DNA from: Planctomycetia bacterium | Lineage (GTDB): Bacteria; Planctomycetota; Planctomycetia; Gemmatales; HRBIN36 | NCBI GenBank assembly: GCA_016795155.1 | Contig: JAEUIE010000053.1 | Coordinates: 171,781 to 235,780 of the forward strand | Reading direction: 5' to 3' | Length of the DNA stretch: 64,000 nucleotides | Shown: positions 34,686-43,760 of the stretch, one piece after another | Layout: each line of letters opens with the position of its first letter | How positions within the stretch are numbered: the stretch's first letter is position 1 | Made by a program: the position numbers and the translations under genes | The notes under the pieces: model-generated | The model's database searches: none | What the model saw: the letters and a program-made list of their open reading frames with translations, nothing else | Told to the model about the DNA's origin: nothing

Positions 34686-36878
34686 ATGGATACATCCTTA
34701 GATTTGATTCGTGGTAACATTCGAGGCTGTCTGGAAGCAAGTCACCGCTTACTGTTGGACAAGCTTTTGCGACATGGCGACCAAGTTGGCTGGCGCCAGT
34801 TTTTGCGGGAGTCCAATAGAATCGGCACGTACGGTACAGCCTGCGGCCTCATTGCTTACTCATCAGTAGCACCGTATGACGTTGACACCATCGAATGCGT
34901 CGCAAAGTGTTTGGCTCAGATGCAACGCCCCGACGGCTCATGGCAGTCCCTTACTATCGCTGAGAATGTGGGACTTACAACTGCAACCTGCTATTCGCTT
35001 TTAGCATTACTCAAAGCAAGTGCATCGGGCAAATATACAAGTGAAATACAAGCTGGTGTGAAGTGGCTTGCGTCCCGAATAAATGATGATGGTTCTGTCG
35101 GGAATACTGAAACCGATCATGAGCCATTCACAATATGCGGTTCGCTAACGATTCGAGCTCTCTCAGCGGTTAACGATGAAGGTCAACGCGTGCACTTGGA
35201 GCGCGCCGCTGGTTGGCTGCTTAAGTCGCAAAATGAAGATGGAGGTTTTGGGCCAACGCTTGGCTCGAATAGCACATTACATCACACCTCCGAAGCCATT
35301 CTTGCGATCGGATGTATATCGGGTGATAAAACTTATGAGGCAAGCAAACAGGCTGGCGCATTCTTGCTTAAGAATCATCGTCTGGGGGAAAATCGTCATC
35401 AAGATATAGCGTACATTACGGCAGGTAACCGTCAAGCGATGCTACCACACACGTATCAGACCGATGGATTACTCCTTCAGGCTCACTTACGACTTAATGC
35501 ACAAGGCATTGCTTCTCGGTGTCAAGATATTGCGTTGTGGATTATTCAGCTTCAGAAGGATGGATACTGGGAGCATGATCTCCATGTAAATCGTGCTCCT
35601 TCTTGGTCCGTGATGGAGTGCACGTTGGGTCTTTGCGGATATCTAGCAACGTTGGGCAATGAAGGGCAAGCGGCAACTGGACGTCTCCCGAGTGAAGCTA
35701 AAGTACCTAGGCGTCATGACATCTTGGTAGTTGCAACGGAATGGCGATCAAGGCACGGTGGACTATCAACCTTCAATCGAGAAATCTGCAAGACGTTCGT
35801 CAGAGCTGGACACACGGTAGCGTGCCTGGTACCCTACGCGGAGAGTTTGGAATATGAGGACGCTAAGGCGGCAAATGTGACACTTTGTACGCCCCCGGAA
35901 AAATCTCAATTATGGAATGCAGTTCTTTATCGGCGTCCGTCGTTGCCCGCAGGTTTTTCGCCTACGTTAGTCGTTGGGCACGGACGCATCACCGGACAGT
36001 TCGCCCGCGCTCAAGTTGAGGACAATTTTCCGCAGGCGCAGCGAGTACATTTCCTACATATGATACCGGACGAGATTGAGTGGTATAAAGAAAACGCCGA
36101 TGCAGCTCAGATCGCCGAGGGCCGAGTCCGGGAGGAAAAATCACTGTGCATAAATGCGATTCCGGTCGGAGTCGGCCCTCGCATTACTCGCGAGTTTGCA
36201 ACTCATCTCCACAGTTTAAAAATCGAAGTACAGCAATTCGATCCCGGCCTGAATCCAGCCTCTGGAAACGACGATGTTCCGTCAGGAATACGTTGCCTTG
36301 TTCTTGGGCGAGCAGAAGACCTGCATCTTAAAGGTCTCGATATCGCAGCAAGGGCAGTCTCTTTGCTGCCGCATCCGATGCCAAATCCATTCAGTTCAGC
36401 ACCTATACTCTATATTCGGGGAGCTCAGCCCAGCAGGGGTGCAGAACTGCAAAGGAAGCTGCAAGAGTATGCAGCAAAGTCGATCGATGTTCGTGTATTA
36501 GAGTACTCCAGCAATGAAGGCGATATCGCTGACGATATCCAAAGTGCAAGTGTTGTCATGATGCCCTCCCGCGCTGAAGGCTTCGGTCTTGTAGCTATAG
36601 AAGCAATCGGGGCAGGTCGCCCCGTACTCGTCAGTGAACGGAGTGGCTTCGCTGAATTGTTAAGTACGGTCTGCCCTACCTACGTTCATCATTGTGTAGT
36701 TGCGACTTCCGGCAATTTGGACAATGACGGAATCGTATGGAGCAATGCCTTGGAACGCGTGCTTCGAGATCGGAAAGCATCATTCCAAATAGCAAGGGAA
36801 CTCCGAGACAAACTTAGCACTGCCTTGTCGTGGGACATGTCCGCCGCTCAACTGCTCACCAAGACGAAACCACTGTGA
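34686..36878 (+). CDS. Alpha/alpha-toroid (prenyltransferase/squalene cyclase repeat) fused to GT4 glycosyltransferase
   Basis: 730 residues. Residues 1-340 have prenyltransferase/squalene-oxidase-type repeats: QRPDGSWQS, NDDGSVGN, QNEDGGFGP and QKDGYWEH, spaced as in an alpha/alpha toroid. The DXDD catalytic motif of class II terpene cyclases is not seen. Residues 345-730 are a GT4 glycosyltransferase, with the donor/acceptor start SRHGGLSTFNREICKTF and the C-terminal SRAEGFGLVAIEAIGAGRPV (EX7E). I know of no standard function for this fusion. The toroid could bind a lipid or a protein to be glycosylated. It pairs with the radical-SAM gene upstream and converges on the excisionase-like gene. 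Confidence 0.8.
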   Translation: MDTSLDLIRGNIRGCLEASHRLLLDKLLRHGDQVGWRQFLRESNRIGTYGTACGLIAYSSVAPYDVDTIECVAKCLAQMQRPDGSWQSLTIAENVGLTTATCYSLLALLKASASGKYTSEIQAGVKWLASRINDDGSVGNTETDHEPFTICGSLTIRALSAVNDEGQRVHLERAAGWLLKSQNEDGGFGPTLGSNSTLHHTSEAILAIGCISGDKTYEASKQAGAFLLKNHRLGENRHQDIAYITAGNRQAMLPHTYQTDGLLLQAHLRLNAQGIASRCQDIALWIIQLQKDGYWEHDLHVNRAPSWSVMECTLGLCGYLATLGNEGQAATGRLPSEAKVPRRHDILVVATEWRSRHGGLSTFNREICKTFVRAGHTVACLVPYAESLEYEDAKAANVTLCTPPEKSQLWNAVLYRRPSLPAGFSPTLVVGHGRITGQFARAQVEDNFPQAQRVHFLHMIPDEIEWYKENADAAQIAEGRVREEKSLCINAIPVGVGPRITREFATHLHSLKIEVQQFDPGLNPASGNDDVPSGIRCLVLGRAEDLHLKGLDIAARAVSLLPHPMPNPFSSAPILYIRGAQPSRGAELQRKLQEYAAKSIDVRVLEYSSNEGDIADDIQSASVVMMPSRAEGFGLVAIEAIGAGRPVLVSERSGFAELLSTVCPTYVHHCVVATSGNLDNDGIVWSNALERVLRDRKASFQIARELRDKLSTALSWDMSAAQLLTKTKPL

Positions 36879-36924
36879 TTTGTCAATTCAGTGGTGGTGG
36901 TTGTCATTGGCCCTGGCAATTGAC

Positions 36925-37227
36925 TTATTTGCCATGCATAGCGTCTCTCCCATTAAGAATTGTGCCATGAGGCAACAGGCCATTCTGTCTATACCGTTCC
37001 AGCTCACTATGGGTGACAACCCATTCGAGCGAGCTACCTCGCCCAGAATATTTCTTCTTGGCCTGTAACCGCCCAAGGCGACACCACTCCCTCACGGTAT
37101 ACTCCGACTTCTGAACAGCCTGAGCAACCTCTGCTGTGGAATAGTGACTTTTCACAACTTGTTGATTGACCAAAGCCTTGAGAAGGCTCTCGATCTTATC
37201 TAGTCTTTGTTCAAGCAATGCATCCAT
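36925..37227 (-). CDS. Excisionase-like / MerR-type HTH protein
   Basis: About 100 residues from ATG 37227 (MDALLEQRLDKIESLL). The HTH is YSTAEVAQAVQKSEYTVREWCRLGRL, then CGRG-like SGRGSSLEW and SELERYRQNGLLP. This small family is common in planctomycete accessory DNA and looks like an excisionase. The frame is open to 37278 and 37314. Those upstream codons (MIDTNCGSMLML) match the start of the DUF1580 gene at 42063 and are probably a fused leader, not part of the protein. Confidence 0.7.
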   Translation of the reverse strand: MDALLEQRLDKIESLLKALVNQQVVKSHYSTAEVAQAVQKSEYTVREWCRLGRLQAKKKYSGRGSSLEWVVTHSELERYRQNGLLPHGTILNGRDAMHGK

Positions 37228-37239
37228 GTTGATTCTCAA

Positions 37240-37366
37240 CCCTAACATTAGCATCGATCCACAGTTCGTATCGATCATGAAGGTCTTCACGTGAAGAGCA
37301 TCAAGCGATGACATATCATGTCAAACAGCATGATTCTTTTCATGGGGAGAAAACTGTGAAATAGAA
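37240..37366 (-). repeat. Duplicated leader/promoter, copy 1
   Basis: About 125 bases resembling 42030-42151, including 29 bases identical at 37338-37366 (begins TTTCATGGGG, ends AAATAGAA). Conserved pieces include TATCGATCATGAA and CATCAAG. It precedes the excisionase-like gene. Confidence 0.8.
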
Positions 37367-37433
37367 GATTTCGATACTGATATGTCTCGACGCAATTAAC
37401 GCGAATGTCTTCTGCCATGTGACAGTACTGAGG

Positions 37434-38825
37434 TTAGGTAACCCAAGAACCCACTTCCGTTTCATCACGAAATAAATCAGTTTGCCAACCCTCTTGGCTA
37501 GACAATACAGGCTCAACACTGGCGCAATGGCCTGTCTTTTGCATCCAGCGATTATGCGCATTCCTCCATCGATTTAACAACTCTGCTTGCGTGGGGATTT
37601 CCTGAAAGCCCACAGCATCAGCAGTAGTACGGATCTTGTTGTATGCATAGATCGCCATTTCTTGATCGAGAAAGTAGGGGCCAGCTTGATCAATCCATCC
37701 TTCGATAATCCGGGCTGCTCGCAGCGGGGCAAAGGGCTGGTTGTGACAAAGTCGCAGATGTGTCTCCAGGTGCTCCCACGCTGCCGAGGTAAAGCCAACA
37801 CAAAACTGTCGTGGCGATTGCGGTTGAAAGTGAATCTGGTAGCCCAGCCAATCCAAATGAGAGAGCACACGTAAATTCATCTTGGCTAGTTCTGGGCCGT
37901 TCTTCAGCCGCATGTTGGTACCAGACAACCGTTCTACTAAGAATGCATAGGCTTCATCCGCTTCCTGTTGATTCCTACAGAGGAAAAGAATGTCATCCGC
38001 ATAGCGGATCAAAACAATATGAGGAAACCGTTCTGCCCAATGCTTGTCTAAATGATGATGTAGATACAAATTCAACAATAGGGGTGACAACGGTCCTCCC
38101 TGTGGCAATCCGTGCGTATTACCGTCTGTCCATAGGCACCGTCCGATCAAGTCAACAAGTTTCGGATTGGGTAGGTAGCACCTAACCACACCGAGCAATC
38201 GATCTCGGGGGACCGAAGGAAAGGCTTTTTGGATGTCTTCCGCCACCCAGATCGTTCTTTGCTCGTGTTGTGTAATGTTGAGAGCTTGACACAAGGCATC
38301 TTCACGGCTCAGACCTGGACGGAAACCATATGAGCACCGTAAGAACACGTTCTCCAGATGTGGTTGAATCTTCAGTTGAATAGCTTTCGCGGCCAGTCGG
38401 TTTTCGACGTTTGGTACCTCCAGTGTTCGAAACCCACGCCCTTGCCCTTTGCTGATTCGAACTCGCCTACCTGGGACTGGGGTATAGCGACCTTCACGAA
38501 TAGTAACGGATAGTTCACGCAGTAGGTTACTGAGGTTGGGTTCCTGAATATCCTCGAAAGTGATGTTGTTGGGACCGGGGCTGTAGCCACCGAAAGTTGA
38601 TAGCCTCCACCAGGCAACTCGAAGGGTTTGATAGTCTGCAATTCGGTTGTGGAGGTCTGCAACAAGCTGGGCACGGGTCTGTGAAGAGTGCATCAGAGCT
38701 CGTCTGACATCCTCATTGTATTTGGTGATGTATTCTTCAAAGCTACCCTGGCGTGACTTGTGTGAAGCACGAGATGTCTGACGACATCGGGCAAGCCTAT
38801 GTCGAAGGGCAAACGAATAAGACAT
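37434..38825 (-). CDS. Freestanding reverse transcriptase, group II-like
   Basis: 463 residues from ATG 38825 (GGAG 8 bases upstream). RT motifs in order: ERSVRISKG-like entry (SKGQGRGFRTLEVPN), AEDIQKAFPSVPRD (RT3 Asp), GLPQGGPLSPLLLNLYL (RT4, as in group II intron RTs), YADDILFLCRN (catalytic DD), LSHLDWLGYQIHF (RT7), then a thumb-like helical C-terminus. No maturase zinc finger or HNH endonuclease is seen, and no domain V/VI intron structure follows the gene. It is therefore not a complete group II intron. The gene follows two helicase-like genes and a 400-base structured gap. A defence or unknown-group RT is likely. Confidence 0.85.
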   Translation of the reverse strand: MSYSFALRHRLARCRQTSRASHKSRQGSFEEYITKYNEDVRRALMHSSQTRAQLVADLHNRIADYQTLRVAWWRLSTFGGYSPGPNNITFEDIQEPNLSNLLRELSVTIREGRYTPVPGRRVRISKGQGRGFRTLEVPNVENRLAAKAIQLKIQPHLENVFLRCSYGFRPGLSREDALCQALNITQHEQRTIWVAEDIQKAFPSVPRDRLLGVVRCYLPNPKLVDLIGRCLWTDGNTHGLPQGGPLSPLLLNLYLHHHLDKHWAERFPHIVLIRYADDILFLCRNQQEADEAYAFLVERLSGTNMRLKNGPELAKMNLRVLSHLDWLGYQIHFQPQSPRQFCVGFTSAAWEHLETHLRLCHNQPFAPLRAARIIEGWIDQAGPYFLDQEMAIYAYNKIRTTADAVGFQEIPTQAELLNRWRNAHNRWMQKTGHCASVEPVLSSQEGWQTDLFRDETEVGSWVT

Positions 38826-39234
38826 TGTTATCTCCAGAAGAAACAGGGGTCCAAAGACCCCTGTAATGACAATCCATAACTCGTGAAATAGCAAAGATTT
38901 GCGAAAGGCTCTCGGTGCGGAGCGCCGAACAATGCTATATAGAGATCTATAGTCCAGACCCTCGATAGCTAATCCCCTCGACACGGGAATTTATGGCCTC
39001 TATCTGTTGTCTGGTCTCTGGTCAAGCAGTTGCTCAGAGTTCAATGGTCCGGCTTCTGAAATCAGATTTCTCTGATGTAAAAGCGGGTGATCCATTTCAC
39101 AAGCCTAACCTGCCTGTGATAGGTGGGTCGGGGATCAGGTGACCCTGACAAGACTTGTTCGCAAGTCTTTGATCCCTGTTAACTTGGGTGGGCCTCGGCA
39201 GCGTTGCTGTAGTACCATGAAAACATCCTTTTCA
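38826..39234 (-). ncRNA. Structured 409-base gap upstream of the reverse transcriptase
   Basis: Contains three nested or local pairings. A perfect 8-bp hairpin is at 39150-39169 (TTCG/CGAA loop), enclosed by a 7-bp pairing at 39131-39137/39170-39176. A 9-bp hairpin at 38843-38864 sits just before the RT ribosome site. The outermost CCCTGTT (39174-39180) can pair with AACAGGG (38842-38848), spanning the whole gap. It could be an RT-associated RNA; no transcript evidence is available. Confidence 0.4.
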
Positions 39235-40650
39235 TTAATCAACATCATGTGATGCTGATAGTGGATCAAACACGTGATAGCCCTGCTTATGGTGGTGAAG
39301 CTTTCGCTCTTGCGTCTGACGCTCCAGTTCAACAGGGATTTGGTCAAAAAGATCAATAACAACAATGGGGCTCTCTGCTCTGGTCTCCCTGGCTGCCTTT
39401 AGCCAGGGCCTCGGCACGGAATCCACACCACCGACAGCCTGGATGATGATGTCAGCATTTAGGCCATGGTGGGCGGCATAGGAAATGGTGACAATGTTGT
39501 CATTCTGGCTTGGCAGTACAGGGCTTGAGACTCCTTTGGCCAGAATACCCCATCCTGGCAGTCGACACTGCAGTTCCTGGGCATGAACTAGGTTCTCCAC
39601 CAGGATAATTACCCTTTTGAAAGGCCGACTGAGGTATTGGATTACCTCGGGGTAAATGCCATAACGCTCTAGCTTCCAGATTTGGCCTTGAGCTATGGCA
39701 GAAGCCAAAGACGCAACCCGGTCATTCCTGACGCCTGAAGACCAGATTCGTCTGCCTTTCCTTTCCAAAGCATTAGTATGGTGTAATTTGTCCTGCCGTG
39801 GTGCCAGCGCGAAAGCCACCATTACTTGCCGTAGCCATCGAGCAGTCCGGTATCGCTTCGGACCGAAAATGGCCTCACGGTACATTTCTGGATATGGCCG
39901 TTGTTTGATATCAGACTGGAAGCCAATGAGACGGTCCAACGTACAGTGATCCATTAGACTGTGAAATAGCTCTTCCCCACGCTTATTGAGCAAATCATCG
40001 ACATCCAGCACCACCAAGATCATGGGCATGGAAATCAGGCTTAGTGTCTTTTTCGTCGGTGGTCCGACGGTGATTCTGGCGCCGCTATCACTATTCACGT
40101 CACCACCACGACGTACGGGCTGTCCAAACTTCTTTATGAGATGTTCACTAACCTTTTTGCTTTGTCGCTTTGTCTTGGCTAATACAACGATCTCGGCGTG
40201 AGGAAACAATTGGCAGATCAGGTCGAGGCTATCCAGAGTCTCACTTTCCGATCTCACGCTGAGGCGAACCAGCCGGTTTCGTCTGAATACCTGAACGCTA
40301 TGCTCTTGCAGAATGGATAGGCGTTGAACTTCAGCTCGATCAGCAATGTTGGTGGCAGCAATTCTACGATGATTAGCAAAGTCCAGGGTGATTCCTTCTT
40401 CAGCGAGGAGCCTTTTGATCCGTGGCAAGAAGCCCTCACATGTTTTTAAGTCATGGTCGGATATTCGCTCTGCAATGGTCACCTGCCTCTGTTCGGAACA
40501 CCATTGACCGTTTTCATCAGAGGTAACGTATTTGATTGAGAAAGTGGTAGCACGAGTAACCAGGTCAATAACGAACGCACAGCCTGTGACCAAAATGTAA
40601 TGGCTGTGCAAATAGCTGATCGAGCAGGAATGCCGGGCGGACGATGTCAT
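39235..40650 (-). CDS. Helicase-like protein A (degenerate SF2 type), RT-associated
   Basis: 471 residues. The C-terminal half (about 330-460) shows helicase-C-like strands: KRVIILVENLVHAQEL, VTISYAAHHGLNAD, IIQAVGGVDSVPRPW and IVVIDLFDQ. The middle has HAEIVVLAKTKRQSKKVSEHL and VVLDVDDLL, placed like motifs Ia and II. A Walker A lysine is not present where motif I should be, so ATPase activity is doubtful. It shares its C-terminal domain with 40979-41722. ATG overlaps the stop of the small gene upstream (ATGA), implying coupling. The reverse transcriptase follows 409 bases downstream. Confidence 0.5.
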   Translation of the reverse strand: MTSSARHSCSISYLHSHYILVTGCAFVIDLVTRATTFSIKYVTSDENGQWCSEQRQVTIAERISDHDLKTCEGFLPRIKRLLAEEGITLDFANHRRIAATNIADRAEVQRLSILQEHSVQVFRRNRLVRLSVRSESETLDSLDLICQLFPHAEIVVLAKTKRQSKKVSEHLIKKFGQPVRRGGDVNSDSGARITVGPPTKKTLSLISMPMILVVLDVDDLLNKRGEELFHSLMDHCTLDRLIGFQSDIKQRPYPEMYREAIFGPKRYRTARWLRQVMVAFALAPRQDKLHHTNALERKGRRIWSSGVRNDRVASLASAIAQGQIWKLERYGIYPEVIQYLSRPFKRVIILVENLVHAQELQCRLPGWGILAKGVSSPVLPSQNDNIVTISYAAHHGLNADIIIQAVGGVDSVPRPWLKAARETRAESPIVVIDLFDQIPVELERQTQERKLHHHKQGYHVFDPLSASHDVD

Positions 40651-40808
40651 GTACGTCTCCGATCGCTTGTCTCAAGGAGATTGGTGAGTTTGACAAAACT
40701 CCTGTTATCCCTCGTCGACATGACTACGGGGCGGTAAGGTTTTTCCCGGGCACCGGCAGCGGCGGCGCCGCCGCCCGTTAAGGCGTTAGAAATGGAGCCA
40801 TTATTCAT
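40647..40808 (-). CDS. Small coupled ORF, 53 residues
   Basis: Starts at ATG 40808, contains an Ala/Gly-rich stretch (GGGAAAAGA), and its stop overlaps the ATG of helicase-like A. The frame is open further to 40871. There is no known domain. The coupling geometry is the main support; it might only be a leader peptide. Confidence 0.4.
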   Translation of the reverse strand: MNNGSISNALTGGGAAAAGAREKPYRPVVMSTRDNRSFVKLTNLLETSDRRRT

Positions 40809-40978
40809 CGCGGCTTCCCAATAGATCACAAGACTTATCAATCTCATGCATTCCTCCGATCTTGTTGTCACAAAAGGACTTTGTTCTATCCCAAGAATTG
40901 GACAGATTCATTGCCAATATCGCTGGCTGACATTAGAAGTTGGCAGGTTTGAACCCTCACCGCCATCTCCATCCCGTC

Positions 40979-41722
40979 TCATTTCTGTTCCCCATTCCTA
41001 TGTCGACACTGCCAACACAGAGGACGGCGTGTTTCACGAGACTGGTGGTAAGAAACCTCAAATGTCGGATAGCCTAAGCGTTGGTATTGGTTGAGACGCA
41101 TCATGGACGTGTGTTCTGCCCATAAGGGTCCTTCATCGAAAAGATCAATCAAGAGAGCTGGTGTTGGCATCCCAGCATCCTTGATAAGGTTCTCCCACAC
41201 GAATCCAAATGTCTCCACTCCCCCGCGAGCCCAGAGGTAAATGCTGGCAGGGGTTATACTCTTCAGGGAGTAAGGGGGGATCACGATGCTATGTGGGCCA
41301 TACTTACCAACATCTGCATATGATCTGATGGGCCAGCCTGGTAGAAATGCTTTCTTCAATATCCTGGCGTGCTCATTCCTGTCAACAAGGATGGCGACGC
41401 GGCTGTCACTGCTTTGGTAAGTCAGAAGATGATGCGCCCATGGCAATCTTTCGATCGGATTGGCATCTCTTCCAATGGCAGTCATGGCAAGGTCGGCAAT
41501 TCGCTGATTACGCGAGCGATTGTTCACTAATGGGTTGCGATGGCTGGAAGAGCCACTTAGGGCTTTGCGCACATGTGTAAGCTCGGCATGAACCATCATG
41601 ATCTGGAGTGGAGGCAAGCGATTCTTCCAGCAAACAATCGATTCCGTTCTGGGACATCTGTTAATCGCAACCGGTGGCATATTGATTTCGCCATGTGGCG
41701 AAACCTCAGGTAATGCAGACAT
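40979..41722 (-). CDS. Helicase-like protein B, paralogue of A's C-terminal half
   Basis: 247 residues. It aligns with the C-terminal ~160 residues of 39235-40650: RNQRIADLA/RNDRVASLA, RVAILV/RVIILV, LPGW, ARGGV/AVGGV, LLIDLFD/VVIDLFD, and a closing RxxxYQRLGY/HHHKQGY. The N-terminal ~75 residues are unrelated. The C-terminus ends with CWQCRHR. It lacks a complete helicase core, so it probably acts as a partner of A or as a nucleic-acid-binding subunit. The two are encoded in one unit with DUF1580 upstream. Confidence 0.5.
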   Translation of the reverse strand: MSALPEVSPHGEINMPPVAINRCPRTESIVCWKNRLPPLQIMMVHAELTHVRKALSGSSSHRNPLVNNRSRNQRIADLAMTAIGRDANPIERLPWAHHLLTYQSSDSRVAILVDRNEHARILKKAFLPGWPIRSYADVGKYGPHSIVIPPYSLKSITPASIYLWARGGVETFGFVWENLIKDAGMPTPALLIDLFDEGPLWAEHTSMMRLNQYQRLGYPTFEVSYHQSRETRRPLCWQCRHRNGEQK

Positions 41723-41778
41723 GTATCCTCCTAGCAGAAATGGAGATATTTGATTAAGGAATTAGGCTGACTGAAAAG

Positions 41779-42063
41779 CTACCTGATGCCCAGTTCGTCG
41801 ACTTGCCTATCGACCATTTGATTCTTCCTGGCCGTCGGCACAGTCTGATCGCTGATAACTGCGCCGTTGCTAAGATGAGCAACGAAGCGTGCGATCGCTT
41901 CAGTTGATACAAATCGACGGCCGCCAATGAGCGCCGATTCCAATCGCACGCCTCGGATTCCATATCGAATCCACCTAGCGAGGGTACCCACATGCGGTTT
42001 GCCTGGTACAGTCTGGGCTGCCGCATTTAGCGTTAGCATTGATTCACGGCTGGTATCGATCAT
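41779..42063 (-). CDS. DUF1580 protein
   Basis: 94 residues from ATG 42063, with AAGGAG 7 bases upstream. It matches the planctomycete DUF1580 pattern: GKPHVGTLARWIRYGIRGVRLES, then GGRRFVSTEAIARFV, a small winged-helix or MerR-like DNA-binding fold. It is the first gene of the helicase-like B/A/RT unit and probably regulates it. The longer ORF to 42099 includes leader sequence shared with the excisionase-like gene. Confidence 0.85.
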   Translation of the reverse strand: MIDTSRESMLTLNAAAQTVPGKPHVGTLARWIRYGIRGVRLESALIGGRRFVSTEAIARFVAHLSNGAVISDQTVPTARKNQMVDRQVDELGIR

Positions 42064-42151
42064 GAACGTCTCCTTGTATAAGTCATCAAGTAAAGACAAA
42101 TCATGACAACTTCAGCGATTCATTTCATGGGGAGAAAACTGTGAAATAGAA
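42030..42151 (-). repeat. Duplicated leader/promoter, copy 2
   Basis: Counterpart of 37240-37366; the 29-base identical core is at 42123-42151. It covers the first codons and leader of the DUF1580 gene. From 42152 to 42419 I see no gene or other structure. Confidence 0.8.
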
Positions 42152-42419
42152 ATTATTGCACACTGACCCGACTGACTGGATCGCCAGGCAGCTGCACGAG
42201 AAATGGAGTTACATCGCATCGACGCCAACACGTCGATCAAAGCATGCAGACCGGTGTTACAGAAACAGCAAGCTGGACGGTTTGTGAGCATGCATATTCA
42301 AGGAATACTGAGAACACAGACTCGAGTCTAATCTGCAACAATTGACTCAGACTGAAGAAGGTACATTTGAAAAAGGAAACTCAATGATCGTAAACCACTG
42401 CTGCAACATGGCAAAGCTG

Positions 42420-43676
42420 TCATCTCGATGGGGATATATCCCAACTAATCTTCGATGTAGTGTCGTATACTTTCAGTTTAACAGGTTTAATACGCTTATT
42501 GATATCATGTATGCACTGATAAGTACTGCCTTGATCGAAGTCACCAATGATATCGTCCTTTATCGGATTATCAATTGATGCTACCCAGTTTAGTTTCTGA
42601 AACTTTTCAAGTAAAAGCGCTTCTTGCGAACGGAGTTTTGTAAAACGATAGAGCTCTCTGCCTGCGAAGGTTATGATGCCAGTGTCTGGATTGTAGAATG
42701 GCTTCATAAAGATGATGTCTTTCTTCGTCCACTTTCGACGTTCTAGATGGCTGGTGATATGCTTTTCCAGCTGATCAAGAGTGAACCTCAGATCAGGGAT
42801 TGCATCTGGTAAACTCCAATTACGTTGGATTATTTCCTCGAGCATTTCGTGAGTTCGCCCTTTCTCTTTTGTTAGCATCGATTGTGCTAACAAGACTTGA
42901 GGACGCATATCACATGGCCAGCTCTTCGCGCTTGGTGCCAAACTGACGAATGACGTAGGCCTTGGTCGCTGACGCTTTTGTTCATGCTGTGATTGGGATG
43001 TTGCTTTGTCATATAGGTCTAGAAAACTCGAAACGGTCCGTATTCGATTCTGATCAGACTTCGGCAACTTTCCTAAAGCGTTCACTAGACCTTCCAATGA
43101 CAGCGATGTCGGTGGTGTAGCCTTGTAGCCTTCATTCACTTCCCAAGGCACTCTCCAGCCTTGCATTTGAATATCGATGGAACTTAAGGCTGCACCGAGT
43201 TGATACCAAGATCTGTGCTGAGCACCTCCAAGAAAGTCAATTCGGTCCAATCCAGCCACATACATGTCTTGCAATTCAACCATCCTTTGTAGTACTGGTG
43301 ACAACTCCTCATAAAGGTTCTTATGGAACAAGTCGATCTGTCTTTTCGATATGGATTCAGCTGAAGTAACCGCAAGATTATGCTTGATGCAAATATTCTT
43401 CACATCATACCAACTCATTTTCAATTCGCGTCTCCAAGTCTCTATTTTTAATTCAGTCTTTGCACGAAATAATTTCCAACGTGAACTAACTATTGCCAAC
43501 CTCCGTAGTTGATTCAATGCGTATTGATACTGCTCTTTCAAATTGGAATCGGGATAGTCCTTAAGCTGAATCGTCCAAAGTGGGGACTGTACTTGGATTC
43601 TTCCATACAAGAACAATGCATACTGAGGTGAGAATGAATTGCTGTTCGGCTTCTTTGAAGTTTCTGAAACACTCAT
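42420..43676 (-). CDS. 418-residue protein of unknown function, winged-helix-like C-terminus
   Basis: No recognised family. The N-terminal two thirds are helical with Trp-rich patches and two charged stretches. The last ~90 residues (FYNPDTGIITFAGRELYRFTKLRSQEALL...) have the strand-helix-helix-strand pattern of a winged helix like Trans_reg_C. It is preceded on the same strand by a DUF1580 gene 85 bases upstream, in the same arrangement as the RT unit. The two probably form one transcription unit. Confidence 0.55.
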   Translation of the reverse strand: MSVSETSKKPNSNSFSPQYALFLYGRIQVQSPLWTIQLKDYPDSNLKEQYQYALNQLRRLAIVSSRWKLFRAKTELKIETWRRELKMSWYDVKNICIKHNLAVTSAESISKRQIDLFHKNLYEELSPVLQRMVELQDMYVAGLDRIDFLGGAQHRSWYQLGAALSSIDIQMQGWRVPWEVNEGYKATPPTSLSLEGLVNALGKLPKSDQNRIRTVSSFLDLYDKATSQSQHEQKRQRPRPTSFVSLAPSAKSWPCDMRPQVLLAQSMLTKEKGRTHEMLEEIIQRNWSLPDAIPDLRFTLDQLEKHITSHLERRKWTKKDIIFMKPFYNPDTGIITFAGRELYRFTKLRSQEALLLEKFQKLNWVASIDNPIKDDIIGDFDQGSTYQCIHDINKRIKPVKLKVYDTTSKISWDISPSR

Positions 43677-43760
43677 GTGATAACCAATGTCGAGGTACCC
43701 GCTTGTGGAGTTTGCTAATCACGATAATCAAGTTTGCAACGCTACGTGAACCAGATCCAA

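Noticed and set aside
37320..38984. Complete group II intron
   Set aside because: No domain V/VI hairpin after the gene and no maturase Zn-finger or HNH domain; the sequence downstream is the duplicated leader.
39131..39180. Intrinsic terminator on the plus strand (UUCG hairpin)
   Set aside because: The stem with TTCG loop has no T tract and no plus-strand gene upstream to terminate; it fits better as RNA structure on the minus strand.
37434..39234. Diversity-generating retroelement
   Set aside because: The RT has GLPQGGPLSP and YADD like group II RTs rather than the DGR-type motif, and I found no template/variable repeat pair or Avd-like gene.
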